Origin: Chalciporus piperatus
Taxonomy: Eukaryota > Basidiomycota > Agaricomycetes > Boletales > Boletaceae
DNA length: 10,686 nt
Direction: 5' to 3'
Assembly (NCBI GenBank): GCA_038093975.1
Contig: JBBPTG010000478.1
Span: 1 to 10,686, forward strand
The notes under the pieces: model-generated
Told to the model about the DNA's origin: nothing
The model's database searches: none
What the model saw: the letters and a program-made list of their open reading frames with translations, nothing else
In this document: piece by piece, positions 1 through 6,683 of the stretch
How positions within the stretch are numbered: the first letter of the stretch is position 1
How the letters are laid out: each line of letters begins with the position of its first letter
Program-made: the position numbers and the translations under genes

Positions 1-680
1 GGCTCTCCAAGGTACCGGGCACCGCATACAGCTGCTTGCCATCCCTCGAAGACCACCAATTCACAGAATTGACGGAAACGTCGAATGGAGTTAAAAGGAC
101 CGTACAGACTCTCGTCAAAGAATGCCCCACCCACATACCCACTCTGCAGGGTACCGACATGCTGATGCTTCAAGTTCTGCAGCTGCCTGACGTACAACCG
201 CAGTGTACATGCAATGCGGAACTGGAAAAAAAAAGAGAGCCGATCCCAGCATTCAAAAAGCATGTCACCCTCGATGTAGTCCATCACAAGGTGAGGTAGG
301 TCCGGGCAGTGCACGCGCGGTATGGGTATGGTGGTGTGTTGCAAAACATATTCCATGCTCGCACGCTCAGAAGGACCACAGGCATAGCGTTCCTTCAAGA
401 TCAAAGACGACGTTACGCGATGTATCGGGATGTCGGCTGACTCGGGAGCACGGAAACGGTGCTTGAGGTTCGCACCCCACTCTGCCGCAAGATTGCCTTT
501 CGGTCGATAGCAAGGATCCGCACAATTGCCAATTTCTGAGATTTCTTTATCAACCTAGGACGAACGGAGTCAGCTACAGTAGATCCCTCAGTGAGCTCTA
601 ACACGCACATCTCGAAACAGTCTTCGATTTGGCAACGCAAAGAATGCCGCGATTTTGTCCAAGAGAGAGCAGGAGAAAAT
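1..680 (-). CDS. Kinase-like (APH/protein-kinase-fold) gene, 3' end outside window
   Basis: The minus strand is open from 554 to base 1 with no stop, so the C-terminal half lies beyond the left edge. The translation carries an order typical of the fungal aminoglycoside-phosphotransferase/kinase-like family: SLILKERYA (beta strand with the ATP-site lysine), a helix ending YVLQHT, IPIPRVH, the hinge-like HLVMDYIEG, then CWDRL and FRIACTLRLYVRQL. The HxD catalytic loop would lie outside. A likely intron at 608-555 (54 bp, donor GTGCGT, acceptor TAG, phase 0) joins an upstream open stretch (SLLDKIAAFF...LFRD) at about 680-609. No in-frame ATG is visible upstream, so the first exon is uncertain or the 5' end is lost. 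A run of nine T on the coding strand (225-233) stays in frame. What is inferred: a small-molecule or protein kinase of unknown substrate. It may be a functional gene or a decayed copy. Confidence 0.6.
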
Positions 681-699
681 TTGCCACAGGGACTGCGGG

Positions 700-770
700 G
701 TTTCTGAACGTGTTACAGCCACAGGCCCGGGAGAAAATGCATTTGCTGTAACGGCAAATGTATCAGAAAC
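700..770. repeat. Compound inverted repeat (potential cruciform)
   Basis: Two 8-bp arms pair in order: GTTTCTGA at 700-707 with TCAGAAAC at 763-770, and GTTACAGC at 712-719 with GCTGTAAC at 745-752. A third, mutually exclusive stem pairs CATTTGC (740-746) with GCAAATG (754-760). The structure sits between the stop of the GTPase fragment and the first kinase exon. It could be a tiny MITE remnant, an RNA hairpin, or chance. No flanking duplication was identified. Confidence 0.4.
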
Positions 771-778
771 GCAATGTA

Positions 779-1123
779 TCAATGTTCACTATACGCACCT
801 ATCCATGAGATTAAATCTTCTAGACCCTCACCGGTCGTAGCGCTAATAGCGAAGGACACTGCGTCGTAAGTCGCAGCGAAAAAAGGGCCCTGCCTGAGGA
901 GCGTAAGATGACTTCGCGAGAAATCGCGGGGTATAAGATCCGTCTTAGTTAGAGCGATGGCAGCTGTTCGCGCCGTGGACCGTGCATGCTGGAGAAGCGG
1001 TCTGGAGAACTGGAGAGTCGTGGCGTCGACAACAACCAAACCCACGAATTCGGCGACGGAGTCGCTATCAAGGTAGTCTCCCAAACCCAGACTCTCGATG
1101 AGCAGAAGACAGTCGTTCTTGCT
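779..1123 (-). pseudogene. C-terminal fragment of a P-loop GTPase
   Basis: A 114-codon open stretch on minus ends at TGA (781-779). It shows a beta strand plus LLLIESLGLGD, which resembles the switch-II/G3 region of SIMIBI-class (G3E: CobW, UreG, HypB, MeaB) GTPases where E-S/T-x-G replaces DxxG. Then come VGLVVVDAT, the G4 box as ALTKTDLIP (TKxD, a variant of NKxD) and the G5 box as SATTGEGLEDLISWI. The G1 P-loop and the N-terminal half are missing: a TAG precedes the stretch at 1126-1124, and the inverted-repeat arm of the neighbouring element begins at once. It could be a terminal exon reached by splicing at that TAG, or a 5'-truncated relic. The exact family (G3E, GTPBP1/SelB-like or MnmE-like) cannot be settled by eye. 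Confidence 0.45.
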
Positions 1124-1131
1124 CTATCGAG

Positions 1132-1176
1132 AGTCTGCTTCTGATGGCGACGCCTTTACCGTAGTGCACCAATTCG
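1132..1176 (+). repeat. Left arm of 45-nt inverted pair
   Basis: Starts AGTCTGC and contains GTAGTGCACCAATTCG. It matches the reverse complement of 2424-2468 at 40 of 45 positions, with differences clustered at 1151-1155 and one near the outer end. It reads toward the DUF6589-type fragment, whose ATG is about 180 bp downstream. Confidence 0.75.
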
Positions 1177-1186
1177 GCGTTAACCG

Positions 1187-1242
1187 TGACGTGCCAGACA
1201 GCGGCAACGACGATTTCTGCTCGCCGAGGGTCCGGCACGTCA
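1187..1242. repeat. 13-bp hairpin arms upstream of ATG 1358
   Basis: TGACGTGCCAGAC (1187-1199) pairs with GTCCGGCACGTCA (1230-1242) with one mismatch, around a 30-nt loop. The second-arm sequence occurs again at 2392-2404, inside the right arm's inner flank, so the motif belongs to both ends of the block. The ACGT core is a possible bZIP-type recognition core. Confidence 0.5.
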
Positions 1243-1357
1243 GCTTTACAACACCGATAGTCCGCACGAGCTTTGTAATCGTATTACTGAATGAAGTGTG
1301 CCCCTAAAGATATGACCTTAGTGAAACTTTTGCAAAGCAGGCATCGAGTTCGTTCGA

Positions 1358-2053
1358 ATGATACCCAACAACATGAACAGTCCCTACGGAAACCACCAGA
1401 TTCCATCTGAATCCACTCCTTATCAATCATCAGCCACTCCTTACTATTTTTTTTCGCCTGTGATCCCACATTCTCCCCCTCCCCCTCCTTATTTCGTCCC
1501 TGGGCCATCAAGCTACTTGCCCTCCGAGCAACATACCCCCGACAGAACCCAGCGTCCTGTTACGCCTCGTCGTCACCGAGTCTTATCCCCGATCCTTAGC
1601 CCATCTCCCAAGCGGAAACAGCCTCCGACCGACGAAAACGAAGATGATTCGCTCCCTCGCCGAGTCAAAAAGCCGAAAACGAGGACGTACACACCACGGA
1701 AATCGATTGACGACAAGCTTGGTATCGTTTTCGCGGCCCTCGAGAGTGTTGGCTGGAGTCTGGGTCAGTTTTTTTACTATCTCTTTCGGCTCAAAGACGA
1801 ACACGATCGGACCGTGCAACGATCGCATCCGCACGCAAGCTACGTGCATCCACTCCTGGCGGCTGCGATCGTATCCGCATTGAGCGCGAGTGCGGATAGG
1901 TTCATCCGTTTCATCTTGGCTTCCTGTCGAGCAGTAAGTGTCATACTCAAACACGAGTCCACTCGACTCAGCGAGCTGACCATTTCTTCCTCGAGAGCTT
2001 TTGTAGGACATACAATGACCATTGCCGGGTCGAGCGGGAATGAGACACCGTGA
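1358..2053 (+). pseudogene. N-terminal fragment of a DUF6589-type agaricomycete protein
   Basis: The frame is open from ATG 1358 to TGA 2053. Only residues 1-168 (to about 1861) look like real protein; the rest is antisense of the RecQ-like fragment. Residues 1-90 are Pro/Ser/Tyr-rich low complexity (PPPPPYFVPGP, SPILSPSPKRK). Residues 100-115 form a basic nuclear-localisation-like stretch (RRVKKPKTR). Residues 116-168 hold KLGIVFAALESVGWSLGQFF, YYLFRLKD and RSHPHASYVHPLLA. That order of motifs (helix, W-S/T-LG-x-F, LFR-KD, RS-HA) is what I recall from the N-terminus of large, multiplied mushroom proteins that carry DUF6589. Family assignment is from memory. The function of the family is unknown and a transposon link is suspected. 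The C-terminal bulk is missing, cut at 1850-1862. Confidence 0.45.
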
Positions 2054-2280
2054 AACGTGTGCGGGTGAGTGGCGAGATATTGAATTAAATGCATCATACG
2101 AATGAACATGTCCGTCTTCCCGCTCCCAGTTGCGATCACGAGCAGGACATCATCCCCATCCAACAAGTGTCCAATGGCATCTAGTTGGAAATCGTGGGTA
2201 TCCATGGGCATGAGGCTGCGTAGGAGAGTGCGACAGAAATCGCGGCCTTCGTCCGAGGCGAATAGGAATCGTTCCGACAT
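1840..2280 (-). pseudogene. RecQ-like DEAD helicase, N-terminal fragment with intron
   Basis: Joined exons 2280-1981 and 1923-1840 give 127 residues. The order of helicase motifs is clear: Q-motif-like HDFQLDAI (residues 29-36), Walker A ATGSGKT (50-56), and motif Ia CPTKALEEEM (91-100), followed after splicing by EAKMKRMNLSALALNADT. The intron is 1980-1924 (57 bp, donor GTCAGC, acceptor CAG, phase 0). Without splicing, 19 residues foreign to the family would sit after EEEM. Superfamily 2 RecQ helicases unwind DNA with ATP. Here motif II (DExH) and everything after it are missing, because the frame leaves the family at about 1855-1860 and stops at 1840. It cannot be an active enzyme. The retained intron shows the piece was copied as DNA, not from mRNA. 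Confidence 0.75.
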
Positions 2281-2423
2281 TCACGATCGTGGATCAGAGG
2301 TATGTTAGCCCCTCTCCGTGAAGCATCTTGCGGATCGCTGAGTCGGAGTCCGTTTCACGTCAAGGCCTGTCATCGTATGCCCAAGCCGCACGTCCGGCAC
2401 GTCATCGGAGCACAAAATATAGG

Positions 2424-2468
2424 CGAATTGGTGCACTACGGTAAGACCCTCGCCATCAGATGCAGACT
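2424..2468 (-). repeat. Right arm of 45-nt inverted pair
   Basis: Reverse-complement partner of 1132-1176. Read on minus, it points toward the RecQ-like ATG (2280), about 145 bp away, so both fragments have the same sequence upstream in the same relative orientation. The same 45 nt also read ELVHYGK-like peptides on the opposite strand in both copies. Confidence 0.75.
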
Positions 2469-2477
2469 ACTATCAAG

Positions 2478-2649
2478 GTGCGCATTTGAAAAACGCTTCT
2501 TTCCCTCTTACCACGCGGCACCCCTCCGGGACCCCGAAAGTTTGAGGATCAGAAGTAGACTACACATCGCACAGCGCCCTGTAGACCAGTAAAAACTCCA
2601 TATCTCCAGTCAATACACCCCAACCATCACCCCAACAAGAGAAAGCTCA
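2478..2649 (+). other. Spacer / probable LINE 5' leader
   Basis: The stretch between the right arm and the LINE ORF1 start has no recognisable gene. The last 60 bases before ATG 2650 are rich in A and C (CCCCAACCATCACCCCAACA), like a transcript leader. No boundary of the LINE could be fixed. A short minus-strand open stretch (about 2560-2478) ends in TGA TAG at the possible duplication. Confidence 0.3.
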
Positions 2650-3675
2650 ATGGCTCTCGGAAATGGGAGAGCCTCCCGGTCAGCGAACCCCAACCCCAGG
2701 GCTCCCACGCCCTCGGGAAGGACAGCCAGACAATCGACCGGAAACCCAACCCTCTCAAACACAGAAGAACTACTTGAATCAGGCGACTTCTCAGTTACGA
2801 GCGCAGAAGAAGCAATCAAGTACCTAGAGAAAAGCCTCATTAGCCGGGTGGGCCATCCGTTCACACTTGATCACATAGCAGAAACGCTAGTCCATATTAC
2901 CCAGTTAAGCAAAGTCCCACGCCCTGCCATAGAGGCCATCCGCTCGGTGGTCTACCTTATCAAAGACCACGCAGCATCAGAAGTCGCAACGGCGGTCCAG
3001 GAGCACATCAAAGAATCGCTATCCAGTGTAATCGCCGCCCAAGTCATTACCGCCATCTCTCCCCATGTGGCGAACATGCTAATAGCGACAGGCTCACTCG
3101 AGTCCAACATCAAAGACCTGGAGCGCACTCGGACTGATCTGGCCAAGTCCCTCGACTCCCCCATTCCTCTGCTCGAATCATCCGAGTCCATAGAGCGTGC
3201 CGAGGATGCAGTGGACGCCGTCTGCTCCAGCATCAACGACGTCAAAAACGCAATAGAACTCCTTACCCCGTCCCTCAACTCTACTCAGGAACGCATCAAC
3301 ACTCTCTTCAACGAGAGCACTCAGTCCAGCAACACGGCAAACGAGCCCGCTCGACCATCATACAGCAGCGTCGTAAAAACCAACCCAGCCCCTACCCCCC
3401 ACGTCGCCCTCAGCACCACCCCAGCAGCCATACCAGCCATCGCTAGAGCCGCCGTCCGCGACCGCCAAGTCCTTCTACACCCCACTGGGGAGCACCCAAT
3501 CTACGACAGTACCGTGTCAAACAACGACATAGCATCCAAAGTACAGGAGGCCGTCGACTCTCTACGCCCACCATACGGATTCTCCCCCAAGGTTAAAGCC
3601 ATAACCCGACTACGCGGAGGAGGTATCACGGTGGAGCTCGATGACGCAACATCAGGAAAAACCTCCCATGGATAA
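2650..3675 (+). pseudogene. LINE (non-LTR retrotransposon) ORF1/gag-like protein, 3'-truncated
   Basis: This 341-residue frame has the make-up of ORF1 proteins of basidiomycete non-LTR retrotransposons (Tad1-like, from memory). Residues 1-50 are Pro/Ser/Thr-rich. Residues 52-225 are helical with coiled-coil character (heptad-like SLESNIKDLERTRTDLAKSL, INDVKNAIELL, RINTLF). A low-complexity linker holds PSYSSVVK (236-243). Then come RDRQVLLHP (270-278) and LRGGGITVEL (321-330), the RNA-recognition-like segment usual before the C-terminal part. Complete proteins continue past this point toward CCHC zinc knuckles. Here the frame breaks after DDATSGKT with SHG and TAA, and no ORF2 (endonuclease/reverse transcriptase) follows in any frame. 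ORF1 proteins bind the element RNA. This copy is dead. A host gene of similar composition is the less likely alternative. Confidence 0.6.
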
Positions 3676-4030
3676 TTCTCTAGAATACTAACTATTCTTG
3701 AGAAAAAGTAACTATTATCACAATTTGTATGAATTCCTTGGATTTCTTTGAAATCTAGATAATTCTCCGGTCCCCTTTCGTCATTTGGAGTATTTTGAAG
3801 AATATAGTTGTATTTAAGCCTAATTAGTACATAATTTTGATTATATTCCTTTCAAATATGGCTGTAATTTACGGGTCTTTTCAAACATATTTGATTCAAT
3901 TTCCACCCAATCCGACATTATTTGAAGACATTATAGGATTCACCAGGTATGTAGGATACATCACGAGTGGTGAAATCACGGGACAAGAGCATGTACAAGA
4001 AATGTAAACATCGGTACTCCGAGTCAATGA
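3676..4030. other. AT-rich intergenic spacer with hairpins
   Basis: No gene is seen. It begins at the LINE break with a 12-bp imperfect hairpin (3676-3687 with 3693-3704, one mismatch, loop CTAAC) and has a second perfect one (GATTTC 3741-3746 with GAAATC 3750-3755, loop TTT). GATAATTCTC occurs at 3671-3680 and again at about 3758-3767. The right part must hold the 3' untranslated region of the minus-strand gene that stops at 4031. No clear polyadenylation signal can be assigned. Confidence 0.4.
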
Positions 4031-6438
4031 TTAGTCAGCTATCAGGTCCCATTGCACCTCGCCGAGAATCTCCTTTGTCGTCAACTCGGATGATGCCAAA
4101 TTCACCGGCTTCTCGCCACTGTGAACATGTCAGTATAGACAGAAATCAAGCAAACAGCGGGAAACTCACACTGCCTTGGAATATATGCCATGTGTCAATT
4201 TGTGGTATGTAACTGGCTTCGAGCGACGGAGCGTGAGGAGGATGACGAGAAGCTTCTTGAAGAGCGAGTCTAATTGTGCCCCAGTAAAGTCAGTCAAGCG
4301 ACCAAGAATGATGTCTTGAATAACTGAAGCAACCTAGGACAAGTTATTCATCAGCGGAGACCATTCGCGAGTTGTAAAATAAATAGCTGACTGCGACAGA
4401 GGCTAATGCAACCATGAACAGTGAAACCTCACGTTGCCCCGGCTGAGCATCACCTGGCGCCGTGAGTTGACCGGCAAATTCAAGACCGAGAGCGTTGTAT
4501 TGCGAGCCAGGAGTAAAGAAGGCACACTCGACAGACTTCGCGATTACCTCGTTGAAGAATGGTTTCGATGTGTCGAATCCGTTCTCTTGAGACCAGGGGT
4601 AGATAAACGAGTTTTGTACGAGGAGATTACTGTTGTGCTGGAACGTATTTGAGGATAAGCCGAGGATACTGGGTGCAACTATAGTGATACACTTTTTGAT
4701 GTGGCTCCGGATCAGCGAGAGTCGATGAGCTACCTGCATCACGAAGTCAGTCATGGCCAAACAGCATGATGCATGAAAACTTGGAATAAACCCACGTAGT
4801 CAACCAGCGGGCTGATATATAATGCTTCACAGCCGTCCTCGAGTCGATGTGCAATGTCAAACTCTCCGTCGTAACCACTGGCATCAGCGGCCTTAATAAG
4901 TGAATTCAATGCGATCTTCTCCAACCCTCCAACACTGAATGGGTTCGACATCTTGAGAATATCTTCGTTTGACATCTTCAGCATAGCCTCTGGGTCGCCA
5001 ACGACGAGCGCCAACTTCCCGAAGTCATAGCTATTGCGAATCACCTTTTGAATATCAGGATTCTGTTCCTTCAAACCGATCCCAGCAGTCTTCTTGTTCT
5101 TCATTTGTAGGATCAACTTCGTACGTTCTTTCCACAGTTTGGCCGCCTCGCCATTCTCATTCACGGAGGGCTCTTCACCAGCTGCATGAACGCCTGGTTT
5201 CTCGCATTCTTCCTTCTTGGTTGTCTTCGGGGGTGCGGCGGTCTGCGGCGGCGTTTGTTTTTGTGCGTGGAGTTGGCTGGGACGGATCGCTGGTCTCTGT
5301 GGAGGTAGGTCAGTAAACCCGACTCGGATCTGCAATGAACTGCCTTGATGTAGTACCTCTTGATCAAGCTTCATCTGCCGGCGGTTTTTCTTCGAACCCG
5401 CCGGTGGCTGGCTCTCCTTGTCTTCGTGGGGGAATGAGTCTGGTGCATCAAACTCAGATGCAACAAAGTCAGAAGTTGGTGGCCCGGCTGGGTAGTCAGA
5501 GGCTGGGGTCGACTGGCGAGAATGCCCGTTCAGCTGATCGGACCCAAAAGACTGGGGAGTGTCCGGTTCAGCTTCAGCGGGCCGTTTGGGAATAATCCTC
5601 GCTTCCTATCCGATGGATGAATTGGTGAGTATGCCTTCAACTCGAGAATGCACCTACTTCAGCTTGAAGGACGTGAGGAGCTATGTCATCACGTTTTGCC
5701 TCCACGTCTGACATGTCACTTCCTTCGCCATCATGGGCCCGGGAACTCCTCGAATCATGGCTGAGTTCTTCGCCACTATCGTTATAGTTCCCGTCCAGCT
5801 CCTCATCCGTGCCGTCAACATCAATACTCGGAGCACGATGGGCACGGGACCAAGATTTGACCTTCGAACGTGAAGGAGCAGGCACTGGTGCAGAACGAGC
5901 AACAAAGGTCAGTTGATCATAAAGCACATTTTACAAGTAACAATTTACCTGGTTTCGACTTCTTAGGCTTCTGTTGAGCGGCTTCGGCCACAGATGAGCC
6001 GGACCGTTTTCGTTTCTCAGCCTTGTCACTCTTATTGACATCTTCCGTCGCTTTATGGGAAGCTTTCTTATTCTTCTGTGGTGCCGTTGACCTCGATTTT
6101 GGCTTCAGTGACGCCCAGGCTAGGAGAGACCACAGTGAGTAGGCATTCACTGGTATTTTGAGCACGGTAGACACTAACGGGGATGTTCGAGAGCAGCTGT
6201 CTTAGCTGCACGAGAAGCTGCGACACAATCACGGTCATGGGTGACACGGAAATCATTCGTGCTGATCTAGCCACCCACCTCGACTACTAGTCACTGCCTG
6301 AGAGGCTGCCGCAGCTTCAGGTTCGGTTTCCATCTCTTTGCCAGAAAGTCGCCTTAATTGTGGATTGTCAACAGCAGAAGCCTTTCCAGCGCGCCCAGAT
6401 GCACGACGATCACCTGTGGCCTGGGGTTTGGGCGGCAT
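4031..6438 (-). CDS. DUF6532-like protein, nine-exon gene
   Basis: Proposed exons on minus: 6438-6279, 6217-6179, 6119-5949, 5884-5658, 5605-5357, 5296-4796, 4733-4392, 4333-4170, 4118-4031. They total 1941 nt (646 residues plus TAA) and all phases agree. The eight introns are 51-64 bp with GT...AG ends (for example GTGAGT at 4169, GTTAGT at 6178). Residues 1-200 are basic then acidic low complexity (KAEKRKRSG, QQKPKKSKP, then DGTDEELDGN and GEELSHD), which suggests nuclear location. About 340-620 matches the agaricomycete DUF6532 pattern: NPFSVGGLEKIAL, ALYISPLVDYVAHRLSLIR, IKKCITIV, FIYPW, a Gln/Gly-rich turn, SLFMVALASVAVA, LDSLFKKLL and TYHKLTHGIYSKA. Start at 6438 (MPPKPQA) was chosen because a pyrimidine-rich leader precedes it. 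Function is unknown; the family is strongly multiplied in mushrooms. The intron at 5356-5297 is 60 bp without stops and could be retained. Confidence 0.7.
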
Positions 6439-6683
6439 TTGACGGATGAGTAGAAGATAAAGAAAAATGTAAGGTGCGGAGGACACGAGTTGGAGGGAAC
6501 AAACGAAAGGGTCGAATGGAGAGAAACACGAGGAAAAAATGCCAGGCCGAGGTGGCAAGTTGAATTTCGTCAAAGTCTGGGCCATTAGCAAATCTACTCA
6601 CATTCAAGTTAACACAAATTAGATTGGTCGGTTCGTATTACTACATGCTCCATTCCACACCCTGTGTCAACTAGAAGCTTAAA
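6439..6683. promoter_or_regulatory. Divergent 245-bp intergenic region
   Basis: It separates two diverging starts. On the minus strand it is rich in C and T just before the DUF6532 ATG (TTTATCTTCTACTCATCCG), as in many fungal promoters. Near 6602-6650 it is AT-rich. It should hold the 5' terminal repeat of the Plavaka element if that end survives, but I could not recognise a terminus or a TATA box. Confidence 0.35.

Larger units (their letters stand above)
1124..2477. mobile_element. Candidate gene-capturing (Pack-type) non-autonomous DNA transposon
   Basis: Two 45-nt sequences in opposite orientation, 1132-1176 and 2424-2468, match at 40 positions, and the similarity stops abruptly on the outer side. 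Just outside lie CTATCGAG (1124-1131) and CTATCAAG (2470-2477). These look like an 8-bp target-site duplication with one change and one extra base on the right. Between the arms are only two truncated 5' gene fragments facing each other. No transposase is present. Pack-MULE-type elements in other eukaryotes carry captured host gene pieces between terminal inverted repeats, and an 8-bp duplication would suggest the hAT or a related superfamily. The alternative is that the 45-nt sequences are a shared promoter or 5' element of two genes joined by rearrangement, and that the flanking match is chance. Confidence 0.4.

Noticed and set aside
225..233. Frameshift at the run of nine A/T in the kinase gene
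   Set aside because: Careful reading shows the run codes SFFFQ and the frame continues into FRIACTLRLYV, so no shift is needed.
36..299. Plus-strand open frame of 87 codons
   Set aside because: It is the exact antisense, in codon register, of the kinase-like protein, which has recognisable motifs; the plus product has none.
1124..2477. Telomere-linked helicase locus (RecQ-like TLH type)
   Set aside because: There are no telomeric repeats and the helicase is a short N-terminal fragment; RecQ-like copies are dispersed in mushroom genomes.
2302..2592. Plus-strand open frame with ELVHYGK-like peptide as a gene
   Set aside because: It crosses the inverted-repeat arm and unrelated sequence, and no family was recognised; only the repeat is supported.
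3967..4212. Plus-strand open frame of 81 codons
   Set aside because: Antisense of the last two exons and intron of the DUF6532-like gene.
6600..6683. 5' terminal inverted repeat of the Plavaka element
   Set aside because: No CACTA-like end or duplication could be recognised, and the partner end is not in the window.
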